Assembly (NCBI GenBank): GCA_902795255.1
Contig: CADBKS010000047.1
Coordinates: forward strand, 1-18,825
Length of the DNA stretch: 18,825 nucleotides
Source of the DNA: an uncultured Chloroflexota bacterium
Lineage (GTDB): Bacteria; Chloroflexota; Anaerolineae; Anaerolineales; Anaerolineaceae
Reading direction: 5' to 3'
Shown here: positions 8,143 to 13,787 of the stretch, piece after piece
How positions within the stretch are numbered: the stretch's first letter is position 1
Layout of the letters: each line of letters starts with the position of its first letter
Notes under the pieces: model-generated
The model's input: the letters and a program-made list of their open reading frames with translations, nothing else
What the model was told of the DNA's origin: nothing
The model's database searches: none
Position numbers and translations under genes: made by a program

Positions 8143-8151
8143 ATATACCAT
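8143..8151 (-). promoter_or_regulatory. extended -10 promoter for the 1038-residue protein gene
   Basis: On the minus strand it reads TGGTATATT, an extended -10 with 5 of 6 hexamer matches in an AT-rich patch about 90 bases upstream of the ATG. The leader would be about 80 nt long. No clear -35. Confidence 0.35.
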
Positions 8152-8239
8152 AATTTTAAATACTAATCTGACAGCCACACGGAACCCCTGATGCAAACTG
8201 CAGCATTTGGCACCTGACAAAATCACCGGATCCGCCGGC

Positions 8240-8445
8240 GGCGCTTGTAAAGCACCGGTCCCGGTGAACACTATTTTGTGTTCATGGCATGCGGAAGTGA
8301 GAAACCCGGGCCGACCGTTCGTGTGTTTGCATAACTGCTCTGCACCGCATGATGCGGGCCGCGTCCGCGCCTTTTTATATTCTTCGCAGCGAACGTTTTA
8401 TTCAAAGCAGGAGCTTCGTCACCGGTTATTATGCCGAAGACGACA
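8240..8445 (+). repeat. dispersed intergenic repeat, copy 1
   Basis: It shares CGTGTGTTTGCATAA (8321-8335) with copy 2 at 11942-11956, and a 43-bp block (8403-8445) with the minus strand of copy 3 (18399-18441), 38 of 43 identical by my count. Copies differ by internal deletions. Boundaries are approximate. Confidence 0.6.
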
Positions 8446-8540
8446 GGTTAATTTATGCCGCCGGCTTCTAATAAGACTCCCCCCGTAATCAGCGGAGAGT
8501 ACCTTTTAACAGCAATTAAAGCAGGATCGGAAAACCTGAC

Positions 8541-9113
8541 TCAGGCAAGGCTCTGGAGGGCGAGGCGGAGTTTTTCCTCCACGTCGTCCGGCGTATTCTT
8601 CGGCAGGGACTGCACCGCGGTCTGGGCCTGAACAATGGAGTAGCCAAGCGCGGTCAGCGCTTCCACGACCTCGTAATCCGCGTTGTGCAGCTCCGCCAGG
8701 CCGCCGCCGGCCGGTTCGCTGATCTTCCCCTGCAGATGGAGCACGACCTTCTGGGCCGTCTTCTTGCCAAGGCCGGGGATGCGGGCCAGAAAATCCGGCT
8801 GTTCCTGCACCACTGCCCGCCGGATCGCGTCCGTGGTGGTGTTGGAAAGGATCGAAAGAGCAAGCTTCGGGCCGACGCCGCTGACGCCGAGCAGGAGCGT
8901 AAACATATTCAGTTCGTCTTCCGTTTTGAACCCGTAAAGGGCCAGCAGGTCTTCCTTCACGATCAGATGGGTGCGCAGCGCGACCGGTTTTCCGGTCTCC
9001 AGCTCATTCAGCAGCCCCTGGGGGGTGAAGACTTTCAGGCCGATCCCGCCGACCATCACAATAACGCCGTCCGATTCAATTTCCGCTGCAATACCTTCAA
9101 TTCGTGAAATCAT
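8541..9113 (-). CDS. ruvA: Holliday junction DNA helicase subunit RuvA
   Basis: RuvA is a tetrameric DNA-binding protein that grips Holliday junctions and loads the RuvB motor for branch migration. The 190-residue length is normal. Seen: the N-terminal OB-fold start MISRIEGIAAEIESDGVIV, LYGFKTEDEL, the first helix-hairpin-helix GVSGVGPKLALSIL, the second IPGLGKKTAQKVVLHL, and the flexible linker followed by the C-terminal RuvB-binding domain (VVEALTALGYS...VEEKLRLAL). AAAGGGGG precedes the ATG by four bases. It is the last gene of the yebC-ruvC cluster here, but is separated from the TrmH-family gene by the four-helix cassette, and ruvB does not follow. The leftmost heptamer array ends about 16 bases upstream of its start and could change its expression. 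Confidence 0.96.
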   Translation of the reverse strand: MISRIEGIAAEIESDGVIVMVGGIGLKVFTPQGLLNELETGKPVALRTHLIVKEDLLALYGFKTEDELNMFTLLLGVSGVGPKLALSILSNTTTDAIRRAVVQEQPDFLARIPGLGKKTAQKVVLHLQGKISEPAGGGLAELHNADYEVVEALTALGYSIVQAQTAVQSLPKNTPDDVEEKLRLALQSLA

Positions 9114-9128
9114 AAAACCCCCTTTATA

Positions 9129-9198
9129 GAGTGCAGAGTGCAGAGTTCAGAGTGCAGAGCAAAGTGTGAAGTGTGAAGTGTGAAGAGTGAAGTTAAAA
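9129..9198 (+). repeat. 7-bp array, left end of the four-helix-bundle cassette
   Basis: Ten heptamers in exact phase. From left: GAGTGCA twice, GAGTTCA, GAGTGCA, GAGCAAA, GTGTGAA three times, GAGTGAA, GTTAAAA. The last five units are nearly the mirror image of the array at 9569-9596, both pointing into the gene between them. Confidence 0.9.
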
Positions 9199-9208
9199 AG
9201 GTCAGTCT

Positions 9209-9565
9209 CTACTCCGATTCTCCATACATCAGTGTTTTTGTCGCGGAAGACAGTATCCGCATCAATTCCAGACAATCACTGTATATACTGTCAAAAGATT
9301 TTTTGTCAATATACCCGGATTCCGCCAGCAGTTCCAGCCAATATCTGGTTTCAGAACACTCTTTGAGCGCGATATACAGTTTGGATGTAAAGTCCTTTCT
9401 GCTCACGGCACATTCAGCCTCCGCAAGGTTCGCCCCGATGCTTGTACCGCTCCTCAAAATTTGTTTTGAAAGAATATATTCCTGCTTTGTATGTACCAGA
9501 TACTTATACAGTTTAATGATGCGCAAAGCGAACTGTTTGCTTTTGATCTTCGCAGGTCCGTTCAT
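9209..9565 (-). CDS. four helix bundle protein (23S rRNA IVP / S23-like family)
   Basis: A 118-residue protein from ATG 9563-9565. It matches the small all-helical family related to proteins encoded in 23S rRNA intervening sequences and to the Avd accessory proteins of diversity-generating retroelements: FALRIIKLYKYL, LSKQILRSGTSIGANLAEA, SRKDFTSKLYIALKECSETR, YWLELLAESGYI and a final helix. Known relatives form oligomeric barrels that bind nucleic acid; the cellular role is mostly unclear. No reverse transcriptase or rRNA gene adjoins it. The frame stays open upstream into the repeat, so a GTG start at 9578-9580 would add five residues encoded by the repeat. No clear ribosome site precedes either start. 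It sits between the TrmH-family gene and ruvA, flanked on both sides by heptamer arrays, as if inserted. Confidence 0.88.
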   Translation of the reverse strand: MNGPAKIKSKQFALRIIKLYKYLVHTKQEYILSKQILRSGTSIGANLAEAECAVSRKDFTSKLYIALKECSETRYWLELLAESGYIDKKSFDSIYSDCLELMRILSSATKTLMYGESE

Positions 9566-9568
9566 AAC

Positions 9569-9596
9569 TTCACACTTCACACTTCACTCTTCACAC
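9569..9596 (-). repeat. 7-bp array, right end of the four-helix-bundle cassette
   Basis: On the minus strand four heptamers read GTGTGAA, GAGTGAA, GTGTGAA, GTGTGAA, followed by GTTA and the gene. They are inverted relative to the array at 9129-9198. The first unit contains the TGA stop codon of the upstream TrmH-family gene. Confidence 0.9.
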
Positions 9597-10388
9597 TTTT
9601 TTACGCTGTTCGTTGAAGATCTGGTAAAGCATGACGCCCGTGGCTACTGCGAGGTTCAGGGAATCCGAGCTGCGCATCATCGGGATGGCCGCAATCTCGT
9701 CGCAGGCCTCGAACTCCTCCGGGGACATCCCGGCGCGCTCCGAGCCCATCAGCAGGACCACCGGATCGCTGTAGCGGATGTCCGTATAATCCGTGGCGGC
9801 TTTGTCCGAGGTGCCGACCAGCTGCAGCCCGTTCCGTTTTTTCCACGCCAGGAAGGAGGCAAGATCCGTTTTTACGATCTTTGTCGAAAAAATCGCGCCC
9901 ATCGTCCCGCGGATGGAGCTGATATCATATGGGCTCGTGCAGTCTCCGATCAGGATCACACCCTGACAGTCCACCGCGTCGGCCGTGCGGATAATGGTGC
10001 CCAGGTTGCCCGGGTCCGCTATCTCCGTCAGCGCGGTGATGATCCCGTGGGAAATGTCCAGGTCCTCCAGTGAATAGTAGCGGGCAGCGGCCGCAGCAGC
10101 CAGCCCCTGCGGGTTTTCCTTGACCGCGATCGATTCAAAAACCGGACGGCTGACCTCAAGGATCTCGATATCCCGTTCTCCGGCTTTCCGCAGCAGTTCC
10201 AGCCCGAACTCCGTATGCAGCAGTTCGGGGCAGACGACCAGTGTGCGGATCTCAGCGCCCTTATCGAACGCCTCTCCGATGATCCGCAGTCCCTCCATAT
10301 AAAAAAGACCGGTACGCTTCTGTTCCCTGCGTTCCCGGAGCTTGCGGATCTCCTTGATCCTTGGATTGGCAGCACTTGTAATGATCAT
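9591..10388 (-). CDS. TrmH/SpoU-family RNA 2'-O-methyltransferase
   Basis: A 265-residue SPOUT methyltransferase that should transfer methyl from S-adenosylmethionine to a ribose 2'-OH of rRNA or tRNA. The N-terminal third (SAANPRIKEIRKLRERREQKRTGLF...) is the SpoU substrate-binding domain. The knot motifs are complete: motif 1 EIADPGNLGTIIRTADAV with the catalytic Arg, motif 2 LLMGSERAGMSPEE, motif 3 IPMMRSSDSLNLAVATGVML. It resembles RlmB and the YsgA group; the target nucleotide cannot be told. GAGG lies seven bases before the ATG, nine bases after the ruvC stop, so it is co-transcribed with ruvC. Odd: its last codons (Lys-Lys-Val-stop) run into the heptamer array, suggesting that the insertion rewrote its C-terminus. 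Confidence 0.93.
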   Translation of the reverse strand: MIITSAANPRIKEIRKLRERREQKRTGLFYMEGLRIIGEAFDKGAEIRTLVVCPELLHTEFGLELLRKAGERDIEILEVSRPVFESIAVKENPQGLAAAAAARYYSLEDLDISHGIITALTEIADPGNLGTIIRTADAVDCQGVILIGDCTSPYDISSIRGTMGAIFSTKIVKTDLASFLAWKKRNGLQLVGTSDKAATDYTDIRYSDPVVLLMGSERAGMSPEEFEACDEIAAIPMMRSSDSLNLAVATGVMLYQIFNEQRKKV

Positions 10389-10397
10389 CTTTCCGCC

Positions 10398-10901
10398 TCA
10401 TATGCCGTTTTCATTCATCAGCCGCAGATAGGCCAGGGAGCTCGAACAGGTGATCGCGACAGCCAGCGCGTCCGCGGCATCGTCCGGCTTCGGGATCTCG
10501 TCCAGCCCGAGGATCGATTTGACCATCATCTGGACCTGTTTCTTTTCCGCGCCGCCATAGCCGGTCACGGCCTGTTTGATCTCCATCGGTGTAAACTCGG
10601 CGATCGGGATCCCTGCCTGCGCCATGCAGAGCAAAACGACCCCGCGGGCCTGCCCGACCGAGATCGCCGTCGTCACGTTGTTGGAAAAAAACAGCTTCTC
10701 CACAGCCCCGTAAGCGGGTTTGTGGAGAAGCATTTTTTCATGAAGTCCTTCGAATAACGTCAGCAGACGGTATTCCATTTTCTGTTTGGCCGGGGTGGAG
10801 AACACGCCGTAATCGAGAACTGTCAGATCGCCGCGTTCAGAAACGTCAATAAAGCCGTACCCGGTCAGCGCTGTTCCGGGATCGATTCCCAAAACAACCA
10901 T
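10398..10901 (-). CDS. ruvC: crossover junction endodeoxyribonuclease RuvC
   Basis: RuvC is the dimeric nuclease that resolves Holliday junctions by symmetric nicks, using Mg2+. The 167-residue length is normal. All four catalytic acidic residues are visible: Asp7 in GIDPGTALTGYG, Glu68 in AVEKLFFSNN, and Asp141 and Asp144 in PDDAADALAVAI. Other family segments present are ARGVVLLCMAQAG and YTPMEIKQAVTGYG-like FTPMEIKQAVTGYG. Its ATG lies seven bases after the yebC stop, with a weak ribosome site (GGAAG, distant), consistent with coupling to yebC. In many Firmicutes ruvC is followed directly by ruvA and ruvB; here a TrmH-family gene and a four-helix gene intervene before ruvA. Confidence 0.97.
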   Translation of the reverse strand: MVVLGIDPGTALTGYGFIDVSERGDLTVLDYGVFSTPAKQKMEYRLLTLFEGLHEKMLLHKPAYGAVEKLFFSNNVTTAISVGQARGVVLLCMAQAGIPIAEFTPMEIKQAVTGYGGAEKKQVQMMVKSILGLDEIPKPDDAADALAVAITCSSSLAYLRLMNENGI

Positions 10902-10907
10902 GCGGAA

Positions 10908-11660
10908 TTATTCTTCCATGGCTTCGTAGATCTCGTCGCTGACAGCCATGTTGTGATAAACATGTTCCGTATCGTCCATCTCGTCAAGAGCATCGACGAC
11001 GCGCAGGACCTGCATCGTATCTTCCTTGGAGAGTTCCATTTCCTGGTTCGGGATCATCTTCAGTTCGGCTTCGGCGATGTGCAGGCCGGCTTTCGCAAGA
11101 GCGTCCGCCAGGGACTTGTACATATCCGGTTCGGCAGTGATCTCGACGGAACCGTCTTCGCCCTGTTCGATGTCATCCGCACCGGCTTCCAGAGCCAGTT
11201 CGAAGAGGGAATCGAAATCCATGGAGCATTCTTCCAGAAGGAAATAAGCCTTGCGGGAGAACTGCCAGGCAACGGAGCCGCTTTCACCCAGGTTGCCGCC
11301 GGCACGGGAAAGCGCGTGGCGGATATCAGCAACGGTGCGGTTGCGGTTCTCGGTAACGCATTCGATCATCAGCGCGACGCCCTTGGGCCCGTAGCCTTCA
11401 TACATGATCTCTTCAAAAACTGCACCGTCTTTGGATTCACCGGTACCGCGCTTGATAGCGCGATCGATGCTGTCTTTCGGCATGTTGTTGGAACGTGCCT
11501 TATCAATGGCCAAACGTAATCTGAAGTTGGTGTCGGGATCGCCGCCGTCACGTGCAGCAAGTACGATTTCTTTTGCCAATTTGGTGAACAGCTGACCGCG
11601 TTTCGCGTCGCCTGCACCCTTCTTACGTTTGATTGTCGCCCAATGAGAATGGCCTGACAT
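10908..11660 (-). CDS. yebC: YebC/PmpR family protein
   Basis: A 250-residue cytoplasmic protein of the YebC/PmpR/TACO1 family. Family members have been described as DNA-binding transcriptional regulators and, more recently, as factors that help ribosomes through stalled proline-rich stretches; which applies here is unknown. Seen: the signature N-terminus MSGHSHWATIKRKKGAGDAK, LAKEIVLAARDGGDPDTN, NMPKDSIDRAIKRGTG, the middle-domain EGYGPKGVALMIE and NRNRTVADIRHALSR, GSVAWQFSRKA, and the acidic C-terminal domain. The ATG has a strong AAAGGAG eight bases upstream and a strong promoter about 95 bases upstream, making this the first gene of the yebC-ruvC-trmH-ruvA transcript. Confidence 0.97.
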   Translation of the reverse strand: MSGHSHWATIKRKKGAGDAKRGQLFTKLAKEIVLAARDGGDPDTNFRLRLAIDKARSNNMPKDSIDRAIKRGTGESKDGAVFEEIMYEGYGPKGVALMIECVTENRNRTVADIRHALSRAGGNLGESGSVAWQFSRKAYFLLEECSMDFDSLFELALEAGADDIEQGEDGSVEITAEPDMYKSLADALAKAGLHIAEAELKMIPNQEMELSKEDTMQVLRVVDALDEMDDTEHVYHNMAVSDEIYEAMEE

Positions 11661-11754
11661 ATTTCATTCTCCTTTACTGAATAAAATAAATATTTCCTTG
11701 TGTGTTTAATCAAAACAAAACCATTTTGCCGATTCTAAAATGATTAACGTCAAA

Positions 11755-11783
11755 ATTATACTTTTATTTTGTTATTTTGTAAA
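11755..11783 (-). promoter_or_regulatory. sigma-A-type promoter of the yebC-ruvC-ruvA operon
   Basis: On the minus strand TTTACA (11778-11783), a 17-bp AT-rich spacer and a perfect TATAAT (11755-11760). It is the best promoter match in the window. The leader to the yebC ATG is about 85-90 nt. Confidence 0.7.
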
Positions 11784-11841
11784 ATCCCATTCTGTAATCG
11801 AAGCAATTTTTATTACAGTTTTGGGCAAAAAGGCCCACAGA

Positions 11842-11900
11842 CTTCGCCGGCGACATACGTTTGCAGGCACATGACGGTGCCGCTTTGCTGTGTACATGGC
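11842..11900 (+). repeat. 59-bp direct repeat, copy A
   Basis: Matches 12178-12236 with three mismatches in 59 by my count. It contains CGACATACGTTTGCAGGCAC and a small GGCAC/GTGCC hairpin. Confidence 0.9.
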
Positions 11901-12030
11901 AATCGAAGGTGAATGCTTCGCAAAGGCGCGGCCCGATTGCTCGTGTGTTTGCATAAGCCGCTGGCCGCGCCTTGTTTGTTTAGCCGGGGGCACGGGCCGG
12001 CTAAAGCCGCCCGTTGCCCCCGGCACCCCC
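11901..12030 (+). repeat. dispersed intergenic repeat, copy 2, with nested hairpins
   Basis: Continues from direct repeat A. GGCGCGGCC (11925-11933) pairs with GGCCGCGCC (11963-11971) around a loop holding the shared GTGTGTTTGCATAA. A second hairpin, 11983-12024, pairs GCCGGGGGCA with TGCCCCCGGC and, inside, CGGGC with GCCCG and GGC with GCC around TAAA. The minus strand of 18546-18640 has the same order of blocks, including a GCACGGGCCGGC stretch. No T-run follows, so a terminator is unlikely. Confidence 0.65.
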
Positions 12031-12177
12031 GTTATTGTGTCAGGGTCAATTGCCTTATTTTACCGGCATGATGTTCAGATAAATCAAGATAATGCGATGC
12101 AGATCGCTTTCAGCTAAAGCTCTTTTGCTCCACCTGCTTAGCAAGTGGTTCTTCCTCCGTTACAAAAGGACCACCGG

Positions 12178-12236
12178 CTTCACCGGCGACATACGTTTGC
12201 AGGCACATGACGGTGCCGCTTTGCAGTGCACATGGC
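12178..12236 (+). repeat. 59-bp direct repeat, copy B
   Basis: Second copy of the repeat at 11842-11900, 336 bp away in the same orientation. It is followed by GGGAGTGAGC, which parallels GGAAGTGAG in the copy near 8290. Confidence 0.9.
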
Positions 12237-12262
12237 GCTCGGGAGTGAGCTCTTATATCAGG

Positions 12263-12280
12263 AAAATTTGCCCGGCAAAT
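12263..12280 (-). terminator. possible weak intrinsic terminator after the SGNH gene
   Basis: On the minus strand ATTTGC, loop CGG, GCAAAT, then TTTT, 27 bases after the stop of the SGNH/DltD-like gene. The stem is only 6 bp and half A-T. Confidence 0.35.
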
Positions 12281-12306
12281 GAAAGGAAAACTATAGGGAA
12301 GCCCCG

Positions 12307-13779
12307 TCAGTCGGTGAGGTGCTCTGCCGTAAGCGTGCCGTCAAACGCATACCTCACCGCATCCACCGGCGCCATGCGGTCCGCGTCCCAGGTGACAGCC
12401 AGCAGCCCCGGTTCCACGGAGGAGTACCCGCCCTTATCGATATACAGCGCGGTCATAAAGGCCCCCCCGTCCGGCCTGCGGGGAGAAACACGCAGCGTGA
12501 AGCGGGTATCCTTCACCAGAAATTCATCCGTCAGAAGGTCGTCCGCGGAAGATCGTTCAAGGATGACCTTTCCGCCTTTGATCACGGCATAGTAAGCGCC
12601 GCTCCCCGCCCTTTCCGGAAAAGCCTTCAGCCCCGCGGCCCGGGCGGCTTCGCGCACCGCTTCCGGAAGTTCGGCCGGCTCATCGGCCGCCCCGCCGGAA
12701 AGGATGACCGTCACCAGATTTTTATCCGAAACAGCTGCGGAAAGATGCGGCAGGATATCCGTGCTGTTCCGCAGGCCGGTCAGATTGGCAAAGTGCGCGG
12801 CAGAGCGTTCCCAGCTGCCGTATTTTTCGTCCCCGCGATGATCCGGAAGGCTGTAATGCTCCGTCAGGTAGGAAGCCAGGTAACGGGAGACCTTCTCCGC
12901 GCCGCGGACGTTCAGATGGCCGCTGTCGGCGAAATCCGCATGGAAATCGATTCCGAGATCATCATAATGGCGGTTCAGGTCCAGAAAAGGAACACCTTCG
13001 CTTTCGGCGATCTTCCCGATGTAATTGATCTGTTCATACAGCTCGTCATTGCCGACCAGCGGCGTCTTGATGAGCAGCAGCGGCAGCCCTTCGGCTTTGC
13101 AGAAAGCGATGAAATCCTTCAGGATCTCCTCAAGCCCTTCCGGAAGGTCATGGAGCGATTCCGGCACATTCCCGGGACGCTCATAGCTGATGGTGTTTTC
13201 GGTGTAGTTATATCCCTTCATCGGATGCGAGCGGTCCCCGCTGAAGAAATGGAAGTCGTCATAGGTCAGCAGACCCTGCTGGAGCCGGGAATGGCTGAGG
13301 ATGACGGGCAGCAGGATCTCACCCTTCTCCCGAATGGCATCCGTCTCCAGGACACCGCGGATCTTCTGCAGGGAAAGCGGCACCGGATCCAGAGCCAGGT
13401 GCGTCATGTTCGTGCCCTGCTCGGTCCCCAGCAGCGGGCGGCTGAAGTTCGTCGCCATCAGCACATCCAGCACGACCAGCTTCGGGCTCTGCTTTTTCAG
13501 TGCATGCTGCACCAGCAGCTTGCTGGACCACAGCGGCTGCTGATGGGTCGTCAGGTTATAGGCGGAGATCCCGGTGTCGTTCCAGATCTCCATCGGGTTG
13601 ACCCCGAAAAAGATATGGGACGCACCGACAAAGAACACGTCGACCGTCTGCGGATCTTCCCACGCGATATTCTTCGCGGTCCCGAAATGCTGCTTTTCAA
13701 AAAGCACCACATTCGCGGCATGGAAAAGCGCGAGGATGACCGCGAGAAAACAGATGAAGGAAAGGATCTTTTTAATCAT
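12307..13779 (-). CDS. SGNH/DltD-like envelope acylation partner
   Basis: A 490-residue membrane-anchored protein with an extracytoplasmic SGNH-hydrolase-like domain. Residues 3-27 form one hydrophobic N-terminal anchor. FVGASHIFFGVNP (50-62) is the nucleophile block with Ser54; FADSGHLNVRGAEKVSRYL (283-301) supplies the Asp285-x-x-His288 pair. Such proteins pair with MBOAT enzymes (as DltD with DltB, or AlgX/AlgJ with AlgI) to place acyl groups on surface polymers. It lies eight bases after the MBOAT gene, in the same operon. Unlike minimal partners it has about 165 extra C-terminal residues (from 325), including a region around 340-360 (LVTVILSGG) and an Ig-like ending (GLLAVTWDADRMAPVDAVRY) that may bind the glycan or the partner. 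The polymer modified is unknown. Confidence 0.85.
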   Translation of the reverse strand: MIKKILSFICFLAVILALFHAANVVLFEKQHFGTAKNIAWEDPQTVDVFFVGASHIFFGVNPMEIWNDTGISAYNLTTHQQPLWSSKLLVQHALKKQSPKLVVLDVLMATNFSRPLLGTEQGTNMTHLALDPVPLSLQKIRGVLETDAIREKGEILLPVILSHSRLQQGLLTYDDFHFFSGDRSHPMKGYNYTENTISYERPGNVPESLHDLPEGLEEILKDFIAFCKAEGLPLLLIKTPLVGNDELYEQINYIGKIAESEGVPFLDLNRHYDDLGIDFHADFADSGHLNVRGAEKVSRYLASYLTEHYSLPDHRGDEKYGSWERSAAHFANLTGLRNSTDILPHLSAAVSDKNLVTVILSGGAADEPAELPEAVREAARAAGLKAFPERAGSGAYYAVIKGGKVILERSSADDLLTDEFLVKDTRFTLRVSPRRPDGGAFMTALYIDKGGYSSVEPGLLAVTWDADRMAPVDAVRYAFDGTLTAEHLTD

Positions 13780-13787
13780 CCGCGTCC

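Larger units (their letters stand above)
8056..8540. other. intergenic region with a dispersed structured repeat
   Basis: It separates ruvA from the 1038-residue protein gene. 8056-8170 is the AT-rich promoter and leader of the latter. From about 8196 it becomes GC-rich and holds small hairpins (CACCGG/CCGGTG, GAACAC/GTGTTC, CCGCAT/ATGCGG) and sequence shared with intergenic regions near 11900 and 18400. An open frame at 8207-8488 has no protein-like character. ruvB, expected after ruvA in many Firmicutes, is absent. Confidence 0.6.
11661..12306. other. intergenic region with promoter, direct repeats and strong hairpins
   Basis: About 645 bases. 11661-11800 is AT-rich and holds the yebC promoter and leader. 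From 11830 it is GC-rich: first copy of a 59-bp direct repeat, nested hairpins to 12024, a less patterned stretch (12025-12177), the second 59-bp copy, and a possible terminator at 12263-12280. Open frames here (for example minus 11772-12026) look like repeat translation, not genes. Confidence 0.6.

Noticed and set aside
8207..8488. 93-codon open frame in the spacer
   Set aside because: Translates the degenerate dispersed repeat; no ribosome site and no protein-like pattern.
9129..9198. CRISPR-like array
   Set aside because: Units are 7 bp in direct tandem without spacers, and no cas genes are present.
9209..9565. Diversity-generating retroelement (Avd-like gene)
   Set aside because: No reverse transcriptase, template repeat or variable-repeat target gene is found in the window.
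9180..10073. 297-codon open frame on the plus strand
   Set aside because: Runs antisense through the four-helix and TrmH-family genes and begins inside the heptamer array; no recognisable domain.
11772..12026. 84-codon minus-strand frame in the spacer
   Set aside because: Covers the repeat and the promoter of yebC; the peptide simply reflects the repeat.
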